DNA of 64,000 nucleotides from positions 1 through 64,000 of the forward strand of contig NZ_VFSD01000022.1 in assembly GCF_014332515.1 (NCBI RefSeq). The letters run 5' to 3'. Made by a program: the position numbers and the translations under genes. Each line of letters starts with the position of its first letter. The first letter of the stretch is position 1. Below the pieces are notes generated by a model. It searched no databases. It saw only the letters and a list, made by a program, of their open reading frames with translations, and was not told the DNA's origin. The DNA comes from Pontibacter beigongshangensis (GTDB lineage Bacteria; Bacteroidota; Bacteroidia; Cytophagales; Hymenobacteraceae). Of this stretch, positions 1 to 8,722 are shown piece by piece.

Positions 1-38
1 CACCTAAACATCTACTGTAGCAGCAAACCCAAGTAACC

Positions 39-67
39 TTCGGAAGACCTTTTTCATTAGAATAATT
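39..67 (+). repeat. dispersed intergenic repeat, copy 1
   Basis: The core reads CGGAAGACC, T5, CATTAGAATAATT, with a degenerate CTCC arm. It is followed by GGTTGTTGGTTGCTGG, nearly the same tail that originally followed the copy at 52202-52230. The family consensus is described in the findings. Confidence 0.75.
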
Positions 68-110
68 TGGTTGTTGGTTGCTGGTTGTTAAACTGTATAA
101 TGGTTTATTA

Positions 111-1139
111 ACGTGAACTCGGGAATTAGGCATTGATTCTGGCCGGGCTGAATCTGCTTTTTTTCTGATCCAGGAAGGTATAGGCAGTAAGTCCGGAGAG
201 GATGTGCACCAGCGCGTTGAGCGGATTTCTGTGTCGGGTATGGTCAATATCGCAGACGCTCATGAGGATATCATTGACAGCTTCGATCGTGCCTCGCTTC
301 CGCAGGTTGAGCTTGTCGGAGAGGGACAGGAGCATGTTCTTCATGTTCTTTCTGATCTTGCTGACCAGGTGCAGTCCCTTTTCGAGGAGTTGCTCGAGCA
401 TGGCAGTCAAGTAGCCTTTGTCTCCATAGCACTTGCCCCTGAGGCCTGTGAGCATGCAGGAGAGCACCTGCTTGTTGTTGTCTGCTACATTGGCTGGCGT
501 GAGTAGGAAGCTTATCAGTTGCTTGTCTTCATTTGTCACCAGGTGCAGCTTGAGGCCAAAGAACCAGCCGGTGGAGGACTTGCCTCTCTGGGCGATGCCG
601 TCAAAGACGCGGTGCTGGTGAATCCTGCGGTTGTCGCAGACGGACAGCTTCTTGGAGTCGATGTAGTAATGGCCACTGCGGGCAGAAAGGCTGCAGCGGT
701 ACTGGGCCAGGAGAAAGGCATGGAAGCAGGCCTGACTCATTAGGGAGAGGAATTGGGTATAGGAAACGGCTCTGGGGAAGTAGCTGTACAGCTCTCCCAG
801 AATCAAACGCTCATAGAAGTACTCAAAGCACTTGAAGCCTGAGTGATGGTAGAGCACCAGGATAGTGAGCACCTCACTATCCGAGAGCGATGGCTTCCTG
901 CCTGCACCAGTCCGAAGGGAGAGTCCTTTGGGCAGTGGGTGGCTAGCAAAATAGGCCGCCACTTCTTGGCAGAAATCGTCGATGAAGCAAAACACTTCTA
1001 CTATTTTTTCAGTATCTATCACAAAACACATAAGGCTAGAGGTTTAGGTGAAACATCTGACAATATTTCTACCGACCCTGTAGCCTTCTTGTTTTATTTA
1101 AAAGCCCCTTTTTACAGTAGCTAATTCCCGAGTTCACGT
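111..1139 (-). mobile_element. Intact IS982-family insertion sequence, 1029 bp
   Basis: Perfect 19-bp terminal inverted repeats (ACGTGAACTCGGGAATTAG) lie at 111-129 and 1121-1139. The flanks carry an exact 7-bp direct repeat TTTATTA at 104-110 and 1140-1146, the target-site duplication. One transposase gene fills the element, and its stop codon falls inside the left inverted repeat. The element sits in the intergenic DNA beyond ftsZ, between two copies of the dispersed repeat, and breaks no recognisable gene. Perfect ends, a perfect duplication and an open transposase frame all suggest a recent insertion that may still be mobile. Confidence 0.95.
126..1031 (-). CDS. IS982 family transposase
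   Basis: A 301-residue DDE transposase that would excise and reinsert its element. The IS982 signature is visible as YYIDSKKLSVCDN with the first catalytic Asp near D125, a block GWFFGLKLHLVTNE, then CYGDKGYL with D204 and RGTIEAVND with E250. The length is typical of complete IS982 transposases and the frame has no interruption. The ATG lies at 1029-1031, about 90 bp inside the right inverted repeat. The stop codon overlaps the left inverted repeat, as is common for compact insertion sequences. It is the only gene of the element. The family assignment is firm; present activity is inferred only. Confidence 0.95.
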   Translation of the reverse strand: MCFVIDTEKIVEVFCFIDDFCQEVAAYFASHPLPKGLSLRTGAGRKPSLSDSEVLTILVLYHHSGFKCFEYFYERLILGELYSYFPRAVSYTQFLSLMSQACFHAFLLAQYRCSLSARSGHYYIDSKKLSVCDNRRIHQHRVFDGIAQRGKSSTGWFFGLKLHLVTNEDKQLISFLLTPANVADNNKQVLSCMLTGLRGKCYGDKGYLTAMLEQLLEKGLHLVSKIRKNMKNMLLSLSDKLNLRKRGTIEAVNDILMSVCDIDHTRHRNPLNALVHILSGLTAYTFLDQKKSRFSPARINA

Positions 1140-1233
1140 TTTATTAAGAAATTGAAGATGAAATGTGAAACACAGATCAATGCTTCACTCTAAAAATCCT
1201 GTGTCTTACGTCCTGTATCCCCTGTCTGAAAAA

Positions 1234-1265
1234 GCCTCTGGAAGGCCTTTTTCATTAGAACAATT
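1234..1265 (+). repeat. dispersed intergenic repeat, copy 2
   Basis: GCCTCTGGAAGGCC, T5, CATTAGAACAATT. It lies on the far side of the IS982 element from copy 1, in the same orientation, between the element and the ftsZ terminator. Confidence 0.75.
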
Positions 1266-1320
1266 GTAAAAGAATTAGGTAATCCCTGAAAGGCAAAGTG
1301 GTTTATATAATACTGCCTCA

Positions 1321-1368
1321 ACAAAAAACCCAAACGGCCTGCAAGATAAACTTGCAGGCCGTTTGGTT
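1321..1368 (-). terminator. Intrinsic terminator of the dcw operon
   Basis: A perfect 15-bp stem (CAAACGGCCTGCAAG at 1331-1345, complement at 1351-1365) with a 5-nt loop lies just past the ftsZ stop at 1393. On the minus strand the hairpin is followed by GGTTTTTTGT, a run of six T. This is the expected end of the mraZ-ftsZ transcript. Confidence 0.85.
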
Positions 1369-1392
1369 TATGAGCAGGAAGGGTTGGGTTAC

Positions 1393-2913
1393 TTAGTCTA
1401 CATTATCATGCAGAAAGCGGTTATCGCCTAAAATTTCGTTGTCGTCGTTCAGGTTAAAGCGGGAAACAGTACGCTCAGAAGAGTGCGCTACACGATCCAG
1501 CGACACATTGCGGCGCAGGTAAGCCGGTACTTCCAGCTTTTCTTTTATCGCCTCAGAGGTGATCTCAGTGCTCAGCATACGCAGGCGCTCACGTCTTTCC
1601 TCGGCCTTGCGCTGCATCAGCTCCCGCTGTTGCGCGATGCGCTCTAATTCCAGCGCTCTGGCATCGGCCTCTGAGTTATTGCTGAAGTTGCTCTGATGAC
1701 CAGATTCCAGTTCGTGCACGATGCGCTTAGGCTGCTCAATTGGGCGGCGCACATCATACTGCTGCTGCTGTGGTTGTGGCTGAGGAGCAGGCTCCTGGTA
1801 AGCCGTAGGGGTCGGAGCCGCCACAGGTGCAGAAGTTGGTGGCACGAAAGCCGGAGTCTCTTGCCTGGCAGGCTCAGTTACGATTTGCTTCTGGCTGTTG
1901 AGGTCAAAAACCGTTTTTTTTGGCTCCAGCATTTCCTCGGCGCTCTTGGCAAAGCCAGTAGCGATAACAGTTACCCGAATGCTCTGCCCCAGGTTAGAGT
2001 CAATACCATGCCCGAAGATAACCTCAGCTTCCTGGCCGGCTTTGTCCTGGATGTACTCGGTGATTTCGGTCAGCTCATCCATTTCAAGCTCCGCCTGCTC
2101 ACCAGACATAATAGAGAGCAGTATTTTCTGAGCGCCATGAATGTCGGTGTTGTTGAGCAAAGGAGAAGAAAGCGCTTCTTCGGCAGCACGCAAGGCACGG
2201 CCTTCGCCCTCCGTTGTTGCAGAACCCATCACCGCAGCACCAGAGTCTTTCATAACCGTTTTAACGTCTTCAAAGTCAACGTTTACCTCAGCTGTCACGG
2301 TAATAATCTCCGCAATAGATTTGGCAGCAGTGGTCAGCACGTTATCTGCTTTAGCAAATGCTTCGCGAATGGTCAGGTTGCCGAACATCTCGCGCAGCTT
2401 GTCGTTGAGGATCACCAGAATAGTGTCGCAGTTCTCGCTAAGCTCCTTTACGCCGTTCTCGGCGGCAATTTTTTTCTTTTTCCCTTCGAACACGAAAGGT
2501 GCGGTTACAATACCTACCGTCAGGATGCCAAGTTCTTTGGCAACTTTTGCTATGACAGGGGCAGCACCCGTACCTGTACCACCACCCATACCAGCCGTGA
2601 TAAACACCATCTTGGTGTCTGCGCTCAGCATCTCCCGAATTTCTTCTTTGCTCTCCAGCGCGGCCTGCTTTCCTTTTTCAGGGTTGGCGCCCGCTCCAAG
2701 ACCTTCTGTCAGATTCTGGCCTATAGCCAGTTTATTCGGAACGCCGCTGCTTTTAAGGGCCTGGGCATCAGTATTACAAATTATAAATTCAACATCTTTG
2801 ATGCCTTGGTTATACATGTGGTTTACGGCATTGCTGCCTCCGCCCCCGACACCAATCACCTTGATGATGGACTTATCGTTAGACGGCAAGTCAAAACTGT
2901 ACATTGAAGTCAT
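1393..2913 (-). CDS. ftsZ: Cell division GTPase FtsZ
   Basis: Tubulin-like GTPase that polymerises into the division ring on the cytoplasmic face of the membrane. The N-terminal globular domain carries GGGGSNAVNHM (residues 23-33) and the tubulin signature GGGTGTG (110-116), with NDKLREMF near 170-177. A Pro/Gln-rich disordered linker (about 345-395) and a charged, helix-prone stretch (about 415-445) follow. VPAYLRR at 462-468 resembles the conserved C-terminal motif that in this phylum binds FtsA-type tethers. At 506 residues it is longer than E. coli FtsZ (383), mostly through this linker, which is common in Bacteroidota. It is the last gene of the operon, 26 bp after ftsA and before a strong terminator. 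Confidence 0.98.
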   Translation of the reverse strand: MTSMYSFDLPSNDKSIIKVIGVGGGGSNAVNHMYNQGIKDVEFIICNTDAQALKSSGVPNKLAIGQNLTEGLGAGANPEKGKQAALESKEEIREMLSADTKMVFITAGMGGGTGTGAAPVIAKVAKELGILTVGIVTAPFVFEGKKKKIAAENGVKELSENCDTILVILNDKLREMFGNLTIREAFAKADNVLTTAAKSIAEIITVTAEVNVDFEDVKTVMKDSGAAVMGSATTEGEGRALRAAEEALSSPLLNNTDIHGAQKILLSIMSGEQAELEMDELTEITEYIQDKAGQEAEVIFGHGIDSNLGQSIRVTVIATGFAKSAEEMLEPKKTVFDLNSQKQIVTEPARQETPAFVPPTSAPVAAPTPTAYQEPAPQPQPQQQQYDVRRPIEQPKRIVHELESGHQSNFSNNSEADARALELERIAQQRELMQRKAEERRERLRMLSTEITSEAIKEKLEVPAYLRRNVSLDRVAHSSERTVSRFNLNDDNEILGDNRFLHDNVD

Positions 2914-2939
2914 GCTATTTTCTCCTGCTCAATTATGGG

Positions 2940-4259
2940 TTAATAACTTTGTTTATTGTCAATATCATCCGATAAGAAGCCTTTCAGTTTCTGGAACAAG
3001 CCTCCCCCGCTGCTGCTACTGCTGCTAGTGCTGGAGCTGTTCTTCTGTACTGGCTTCTGATACTCCTCTTGCTGAGGAACCTTCTCGTAGTGGGAAGCAG
3101 GCTTGTCGATTGGTTGGTAGCCGGCCAGTACCAGACCTACCGTGGTAGCGTACATGGGGCTCTTTACCGCATCAATCTTCGACTTGCCTAAGTGTTCGTT
3201 CGGGTACCCGATCCGGGTATCCATGCCAGTGATATACTCCACCAGTTGCATCAGATTCTGTAGCTGGGCGCCACCACCGGTAATTACAATCCCTGCTGCC
3301 AGACTTTTTGCATATCCTGATCTAACAATTTCTGCGTAAACGAGTTCAACAATTTCTTCCATTCTTGCTTCTATGATATAAGCAAGGTTTTTCAAAGAAA
3401 TTTCCTTTGGCGTGCGGTCGCGCAGACCCGGTATAGACACAATCTCGTTTTCGGAGGCTTCGTCTGCTATGGCTTTGCCGAACTTTACTTTCAGCTGCTC
3501 TGCCTGGTTTTGCATCACCATGCAGCCCTGCTTAATGTCGGACGTGATGATGTTTCCTCCGAAAGGTAAAACTGCCGTGTGCCGGATTATATTGTCTTTA
3601 AAGATGGCTAAGTCTGTGGTGCCGCCGCCGATATCGACCAGGGCTACGCCAGCTTCTTTCTCCTCCTCGCTCAGCACCGACAAGCAAGAGGCCAGTGGCT
3701 CCAGTATCAGGTTATCTATCTCCAGGCCGGCACGGCTGATGCATTTGTTGATGTTATTGATGGCATTGGACTGGGCCGTGATGATGTGGAAGTTGCCCTC
3801 CAGCCGCACCCCGGACATGCCCACCGGGTCTACAATGCCTTCTTCGTAATCCACTTTGTACTCCTGGGGCATTACATGGATGATCTCGCTTCCGGGTGGT
3901 GTCACCAACCGGTACATGTCGTTGGTCAGGCGGTTCACGTCGTCCACGGTTATTTCATTGTCGGTGACCTGTCGGGTAATGCTGCCATTGTGCTGCAGGC
4001 TTTTGATGTGCTGCCCGGCAATGCCCACGTTTACGACGCCAATGTTGATGCCTGACTGCTCCTCGGCCTGCCGGATGGCCTTTCTGATCGCATCTACAGT
4101 TTTATCAATGTTGCTGACGATGCCACGTACTACCCCTTCAGACTGGGCTTTGCCCATCCCTAAAATCTCCAGCTTCCCAAACTCATTTTTCCGACCCACA
4201 AGTGCGCAAACTTTGGTTGTGCCGATGTCCAAGCCTACTACTATTTTGTCGCTTTGCAT
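2940..4259 (-). CDS. ftsA: Cell division protein FtsA
   Basis: Actin-fold ATPase that anchors FtsZ filaments to the inner membrane. The chosen start gives MQSDKIVVGLDIGTTKVCALVG, the phosphate-1 loop at the very N-terminus, as in other FtsA proteins. An upstream ATG at 4298 would add 13 residues and overlap ftsQ by 26 bp, whereas the ATG at 4257-4259 follows CCAGGATAT and leaves 13 bp after ftsQ. VDIGGGTTDLAIF (phosphate-2) and ITGGGAQL (adenosine motif) are present. A Ser-rich linker leads to a C-terminal GGGLFQKLKGFLSDD segment that is plausibly the amphipathic membrane-binding helix. It lies between ftsQ and ftsZ in the usual order. Confidence 0.96.
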   Translation of the reverse strand: MQSDKIVVGLDIGTTKVCALVGRKNEFGKLEILGMGKAQSEGVVRGIVSNIDKTVDAIRKAIRQAEEQSGINIGVVNVGIAGQHIKSLQHNGSITRQVTDNEITVDDVNRLTNDMYRLVTPPGSEIIHVMPQEYKVDYEEGIVDPVGMSGVRLEGNFHIITAQSNAINNINKCISRAGLEIDNLILEPLASCLSVLSEEEKEAGVALVDIGGGTTDLAIFKDNIIRHTAVLPFGGNIITSDIKQGCMVMQNQAEQLKVKFGKAIADEASENEIVSIPGLRDRTPKEISLKNLAYIIEARMEEIVELVYAEIVRSGYAKSLAAGIVITGGGAQLQNLMQLVEYITGMDTRIGYPNEHLGKSKIDAVKSPMYATTVGLVLAGYQPIDKPASHYEKVPQQEEYQKPVQKNSSSTSSSSSSGGGLFQKLKGFLSDDIDNKQSY

Positions 4260-4272
4260 ATCCTGGTTTATA

Positions 4273-5034
4273 TTATTCACAAATAATCTGATCTTCAAAC
4301 GCTACATTTACTCTTTTATATTTGTCCCAGCCCATTACAGGCAGCACCTCTTTATAAAAGACCATTAACTTCTTAAACTTCTCATTCACCTGGTCTGGCC
4401 TCCCAAACTCGATGGTATGCTCCCCCACCTGAGGCAAAAAGGAAACCATGCCCCGGGCATCGATATGCATCTGGGCTAACTGTGCTTTCCAGAACTCGCT
4501 CTGCTCAATGTGCAGCACCAGCGCAAGATACGCTTTGCCGGTCGAATCCTGAAAGAAACCATTATCTAAAGACTTAATTATAGCTGACTTGGTAATAGGG
4601 ATAACACGAGCGGTATATCTGTCGGATAGAGGGAGCGTGTTTCCCTCGGCATCGATGTAAACATCCTGTTCTGGTCGTATAATTCTGGCAATAGGCCGGT
4701 TCTGCTTTACATGTACCTGAATATTGCCGTCGAGGCCCCTGTATACATCTGCTTGTTTCACAAAACTATGGGCCTCAATGCGCTTCTCCAGGTTCTTCAG
4801 GTCGATTTGCTGATTCGGCAGCCCTTCCAGATTTCGCTCCCCTTCGCGCGTCAGCAGGTCCCTTACTTCTTTATCACCAATAAAGTAATTGTTATATTCA
4901 TTGTCAATGTTTATCGTCACTTTTTTGCAGGTCTTCACATTCTGCTTCGTAGATGCAAAACCCGCCAGTGCGCCAACGGAAACGATGCTACAAGCTGCAA
5001 AAATTAAAGATTTTAATTTACTATTCAAGCCCAT
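4273..5034 (-). CDS. ftsQ: Cell division protein FtsQ
   Basis: Bitopic divisome protein with a short cytoplasmic N-terminus and one membrane segment (about residues 9-27, LIFAACSIVSVGALAGFAS). A periplasmic part follows, with a POTRA-like region containing a valine- and charge-rich stretch and KQNRPIARIIRPEQDVYIDAEGNTLP, typical of FtsQ/DivIB. At 253 residues it is of normal length. It overlaps the end of murC by 14 bp, which suggests translational coupling, and precedes ftsA. Sequence conservation in this family is low, so the call leans on the hydrophobic start, the RPIA...YID signature and the fixed position between murC and ftsA. Confidence 0.9.
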   Translation of the reverse strand: MGLNSKLKSLIFAACSIVSVGALAGFASTKQNVKTCKKVTINIDNEYNNYFIGDKEVRDLLTREGERNLEGLPNQQIDLKNLEKRIEAHSFVKQADVYRGLDGNIQVHVKQNRPIARIIRPEQDVYIDAEGNTLPLSDRYTARVIPITKSAIIKSLDNGFFQDSTGKAYLALVLHIEQSEFWKAQLAQMHIDARGMVSFLPQVGEHTIEFGRPDQVNEKFKKLMVFYKEVLPVMGWDKYKRVNVAFEDQIICE

Positions 5035-6430
5035 CCCTCCTATTTTTTAATAAATTTTTTAAAGGCTGAACAAGTGTATCAATATCTCCGGCTCCCACTG
5101 TAGCCAGCACGTCAAAATCAAGGTTTTTCGGAAAATCATTCAAAAACCGTTCTTTGCTCAGCAAGGTCTTTTTCTTGCAATCAACTTTAGAAAGTATGGT
5201 GTCAGACGTTATGCCTGCGATAGGCAACTCCCGCGCCGGGTAAATATCTAAAAGCACCAGCTCATCTGCCATGCTCAGGCTCTTTGCAAACTCATTTGCG
5301 AAGTCGCGGGTACGGCTATAGAGGTGCGGTTGAAAAATAATTTTCAGTTTCTTATCTGGGTAAAGTGCACGAAGCGAGGTCATGAAAGCGTCGATCTCCC
5401 GGGGGTGATGCGCATAGTCGTCTATGAAAATTTTTCCCTCTCCCTCATACACAAATTCGAAGCGGCGCTTTACTCCTGTGTAAGCAGCCACGCCTTTGCT
5501 GATCTCTGCTGCACTTACTTCCAGCAGTTGCGCCACCACTATCGCTGCCAGGGTATTCTCCACATTATGGAACCCCGGTAGCCCCAGCTGTAATCCGGCT
5601 ACAGCACCCAGAGGTGTCACGGCATCAAACTTAAACCAGCGGCCCTCTATCGTCAGCGCCTTTACATGCGCCTGCTTTGCGTCCAGCCCATATTTTATGA
5701 CCTGCACACCTGGCTGCACACTCTCCGCCAGCTTCGGATCAAGGCTGTCATGAATAATGAGGGTACCGCCCGGCTTTACCTGCCCGATAAACTTTTGGAA
5801 CGTGCGTACCAGCTCCTCCTTATCGCCATAGATATCCAGGTGATCCGGGTCGGCAGAGGTCACGATGGCAATGTCCGGAAAGAGCGTCAGGAACGAACGG
5901 TCGAATTCATCGGCCTCTACCACCACTGTCTCTTTTGCACCTGAGCCACTCCCGATCAGCAGGTTTGAGTTGAAGTTCGTAGCAATGCCTCCCAAAAAAG
6001 CAGAGCAATCTTCACCCGCGCTGTGGAGCAGGTGCGCCACGATAGAGGATGTGGTGGTCTTGCCATGCGTACCCGCCACCGCAATGGTAAAGGCAGAGGC
6101 AGTTATAATTCCCAGCACCTCCGACCGCTTTTTAATGGTATAGCCCTGCTCCCGCAGGTAAGCCCACTCCGTATGGTCTGCCGGTATGGCCGGCGTCAGG
6201 ATCACCAGTGTCTCCTCCTTATGCTGCTGCACTTCCTCCGGCAGTTGGTTTACATGGTCGGTGTAGTGCACCACAATGCCTTCCTGCTCCAGGGCCTCTG
6301 TAAGCGGCGTGCGCGTCTTGTCATAACCCCAAACCGGAAAACCTTTGGCATGAAACCAACGGGCGATCGCACTCATGCCGATGCCGCCGATACCAAGGAA
6401 GTAGATGTACTTATAGTTTTCCAGTTTCAT
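5021..6430 (-). CDS. murC: UDP-N-acetylmuramate--L-alanine ligase
   Basis: Cytoplasmic Mur ligase adding the first amino acid, L-Ala, to UDP-MurNAc with ATP. FLGIGGIGMSAIARWFHAKG at residues 11-30 is the UDP-binding Rossmann motif. AGTHGKTTTSSIVAHLL is the Mur-ligase P-loop, and the His in GTHGKTT rather than Asn marks MurC. DDYAHHPREI occurs in the C-terminal domain. At 469 residues it is full length. It starts one base after murG ends and overlaps ftsQ by 14 bp at its 3' end, so it is deep in a tightly packed operon. Confidence 0.98.
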   Translation of the reverse strand: MKLENYKYIYFLGIGGIGMSAIARWFHAKGFPVWGYDKTRTPLTEALEQEGIVVHYTDHVNQLPEEVQQHKEETLVILTPAIPADHTEWAYLREQGYTIKKRSEVLGIITASAFTIAVAGTHGKTTTSSIVAHLLHSAGEDCSAFLGGIATNFNSNLLIGSGSGAKETVVVEADEFDRSFLTLFPDIAIVTSADPDHLDIYGDKEELVRTFQKFIGQVKPGGTLIIHDSLDPKLAESVQPGVQVIKYGLDAKQAHVKALTIEGRWFKFDAVTPLGAVAGLQLGLPGFHNVENTLAAIVVAQLLEVSAAEISKGVAAYTGVKRRFEFVYEGEGKIFIDDYAHHPREIDAFMTSLRALYPDKKLKIIFQPHLYSRTRDFANEFAKSLSMADELVLLDIYPARELPIAGITSDTILSKVDCKKKTLLSKERFLNDFPKNLDFDVLATVGAGDIDTLVQPLKNLLKNRRDGLE

Positions 6431-6431
6431 T

Positions 6432-7544
6432 TTATTTAATCAAGCTGATTAATTCGTTCACTATGTCGGAGGCGGCGTTGGGCCTGGCCAGCTTCCGGAT
6501 ATTGGTTGCCAGGCGCTGCTGCTCCTGCTCATTGGCTGCCAACTGCAGGGCTGCCGCTACTACTGCTGCTCTGGCGTCGGCATCGCGCACCAGCAGGGCC
6601 GCCTCCTGCTGCACCAGGGCCATGGCATTTTTGGTCTGGTGATCTTCTGCCACATTGGGCGAAGGCACCAGAATGGCCGGTTTGGCTGCCAGGCACAACT
6701 CCGAGATAGAAAGTGCCCCTGCCCGGGAAATCACGACATCGGCAACAGCATACGCCAGGTCCATCCGCCTGATAAACTCAAAGGCTTTTATTCCTTTGTC
6801 CTGATAGGGCCTTTCAGCCTCCTGCGCCTCCGCAAAAAAGGCTTTGCCTGTCTGCCAGATAAGCTGGTAACCGGCTGCGGCAATCTTCTCCAGACCAGCC
6901 GCTATGCTCTGGTTAAGGGTGCGGGCGCCAAGGCTGCCGCCTATTACCAGTATTGTTTTGTGCGTTGGCTTCAGCCCGAAATGCTCCAGGGCCTCCTGCC
7001 GTTTGGCATGGCTGTCCATAATGTCGTTGCGGACCGGGTTGCCGGTTAGCACCAGCTTCTCTGCCGGGAAAAAAGCTTCCATATTCGGGTAGGCCACACA
7101 CACTTTGCTCACCCGCCTGGCCAGCAGTTTATTGGTGATGCCCGCATAAGAATTCTGCTCCTGAATGAGGGACGGAATCTTGCGTGCCGTGGCAGCGTAC
7201 AGCAAGGGGCCGCTGGCATAACCGCCTACTCCTACCACCGCATCGGGCTTAAACTCTTTCAGTATCTTATGCGATTGCCGCACACTCGACAGCACTTTCA
7301 GCGGAAACGACAGATTGTCCAGCGTGAGCCGGCGCTGCAGCCCGCTGATCCAGAGGCCAACGATCTTATAACCTGCCTCCGGCACCCGCGTCATCTCCAT
7401 CCGGCCTTTGGCTCCTACAAACAGGATCTCCGCCGCAGGACTCACCGCCTTCAGCTGGTTGGCAATGGCCACGGCCGGGTAAATATGCCCGCCTGTGCCG
7501 CCCCCGCTGATAATTACACGATATGGTCTTTTCCGATCAGACAT
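6432..7544 (-). CDS. murG: UDP-GlcNAc--lipid I GlcNAc transferase MurG
   Basis: Membrane-associated GT-B glycosyltransferase that converts lipid I to lipid II. SGGGTGGHIYPAVAIANQL near residues 13-31 is the N-terminal glycine-rich loop contacting the lipid pyrophosphate. GVGGYASGPLLYAA and IQEQNSYAGITNKLLA follow, then VIGGSLGARTLNQ and RAGALSISEL, which bind the UDP-sugar. The length of 370 residues is standard. The gene overlaps the 3' end of ftsW by 8 bp and stops one base before murC. Confidence 0.98.
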   Translation of the reverse strand: MSDRKRPYRVIISGGGTGGHIYPAVAIANQLKAVSPAAEILFVGAKGRMEMTRVPEAGYKIVGLWISGLQRRLTLDNLSFPLKVLSSVRQSHKILKEFKPDAVVGVGGYASGPLLYAATARKIPSLIQEQNSYAGITNKLLARRVSKVCVAYPNMEAFFPAEKLVLTGNPVRNDIMDSHAKRQEALEHFGLKPTHKTILVIGGSLGARTLNQSIAAGLEKIAAAGYQLIWQTGKAFFAEAQEAERPYQDKGIKAFEFIRRMDLAYAVADVVISRAGALSISELCLAAKPAILVPSPNVAEDHQTKNAMALVQQEAALLVRDADARAAVVAAALQLAANEQEQQRLATNIRKLARPNAASDIVNELISLIK

Positions 7545-8697
7545 TTACCGGCTTTTTTAGATTATCGCTTACAGCTGCCTGCGTTATGGCACTCTCGCCA
7601 CGGCTCACGCTCAAAATAATACCGAGCGAAATACCTGTAAAAATAAGGGAGGTTCCTCCCATACTTAAGAGCGGCAAAGGCAGCCCTGTTACCGGACCGA
7701 GCCCTACAGCCACTCCCATGTTAATCATGCCCTGCATCACCAGGCTAAAACTGAGCCCTGCTGAGAGCAACCCGCCAAAAGCGCCGTTACTTCTGCTTAC
7801 CGTAACAAGCCCTCTATAGAGCAGCGCGAGGTAGAGCATCAAAACACAGACGCCTCCTATCAAACCGTATTCTTCCAGGATGATAGAGTAAATGAAGTCG
7901 GAGTACGGGTGCGGCAATATATCGCGCTGGTCGCTGTTGCCAGGGCCTTTGCCCACTACGCCTCCGGTGGCGATGGCGATGTAAGACTGCTCCAGCTGAA
8001 ACGGGATCTCTGTAGGGTCGAGCCAGTCTTTTACTCGGTTAGTGGCCGTTCCCATACGTTGCCCTGCCGCCAGCGCTATGGTGCCAAGTAGCAGGCCCGC
8101 CACCACCACCACTGCCATCGACTTGATGGACACACGCCCGATAAACATCAGCAACAGGCAGGTGATGAAGAGAAGCACCGCCGTGGAGGTGTTCGACAAA
8201 GCGATAAGACTGCAAATGGCAATAGTCCAGGCGAAGATAGGCCCCAGTGTATGCTTTACACTGTCGAGCATCATTTGCCGCTTCGACAGCATGCTGGCCA
8301 GGTAAGAGATCAGAGCCAGTTTGGCCAAATCCGAAGGCTGAAAGGTCTGTTTGATTACCGGAATGGTTAGCCAGCGGGAAGCTTCGTTTATGTTGGAGCC
8401 ATAGAAATAGGTGATGATCAGCAGGGGCACCGACAGGATCAGGGCGAGCAGCGAAAGCTTGGAGTAGTAGCGGTAGTTGATTTTGTGCGCCGCCCACATA
8501 AAGCCCAGCCCTATCAGGATAAGGGCCGAATGCCTGACCAGGTAGTATTCTGTGTTTCCTTCCTGCTGCTTGTAAGCCAGCGTTCCGGTAGAGGAATATA
8601 CCACAGCCACGCTTATCAATGAAAAGCAAAATACTATCCCCCAAAGTACAGCATCTCCTTTCAGGTTCTGCTGCAACCACTGCTTTACCATGTCCAC
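7537..8697 (-). CDS. ftsW: SEDS peptidoglycan glycosyltransferase FtsW
   Basis: Polytopic SEDS protein that polymerises lipid II at the septum with its partner class B PBP (the ftsI gene upstream). The sequence shows about ten hydrophobic segments and family motifs such as ASRWLTIPVIKQTFQPSDLAKLALI and GVVGKGPGNSDQRDILPHPYSDFIYSIILEEYGLIG, the long extracellular loop carrying the catalytic region. The C-terminus has GLPLPLLSMGGTSLI. At 386 residues it is normal length. Membership in the dcw cluster between murD and murG supports FtsW over RodA. Confidence 0.96.
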   Translation of the reverse strand: MDMVKQWLQQNLKGDAVLWGIVFCFSLISVAVVYSSTGTLAYKQQEGNTEYYLVRHSALILIGLGFMWAAHKINYRYYSKLSLLALILSVPLLIITYFYGSNINEASRWLTIPVIKQTFQPSDLAKLALISYLASMLSKRQMMLDSVKHTLGPIFAWTIAICSLIALSNTSTAVLLFITCLLLMFIGRVSIKSMAVVVVAGLLLGTIALAAGQRMGTATNRVKDWLDPTEIPFQLEQSYIAIATGGVVGKGPGNSDQRDILPHPYSDFIYSIILEEYGLIGGVCVLMLYLALLYRGLVTVSRSNGAFGGLLSAGLSFSLVMQGMINMGVAVGLGPVTGLPLPLLSMGGTSLIFTGISLGIILSVSRGESAITQAAVSDNLKKPVNV

Positions 8698-8722
8698 TCT
8701 TTGGCTAAAAGTTCACGCACTA

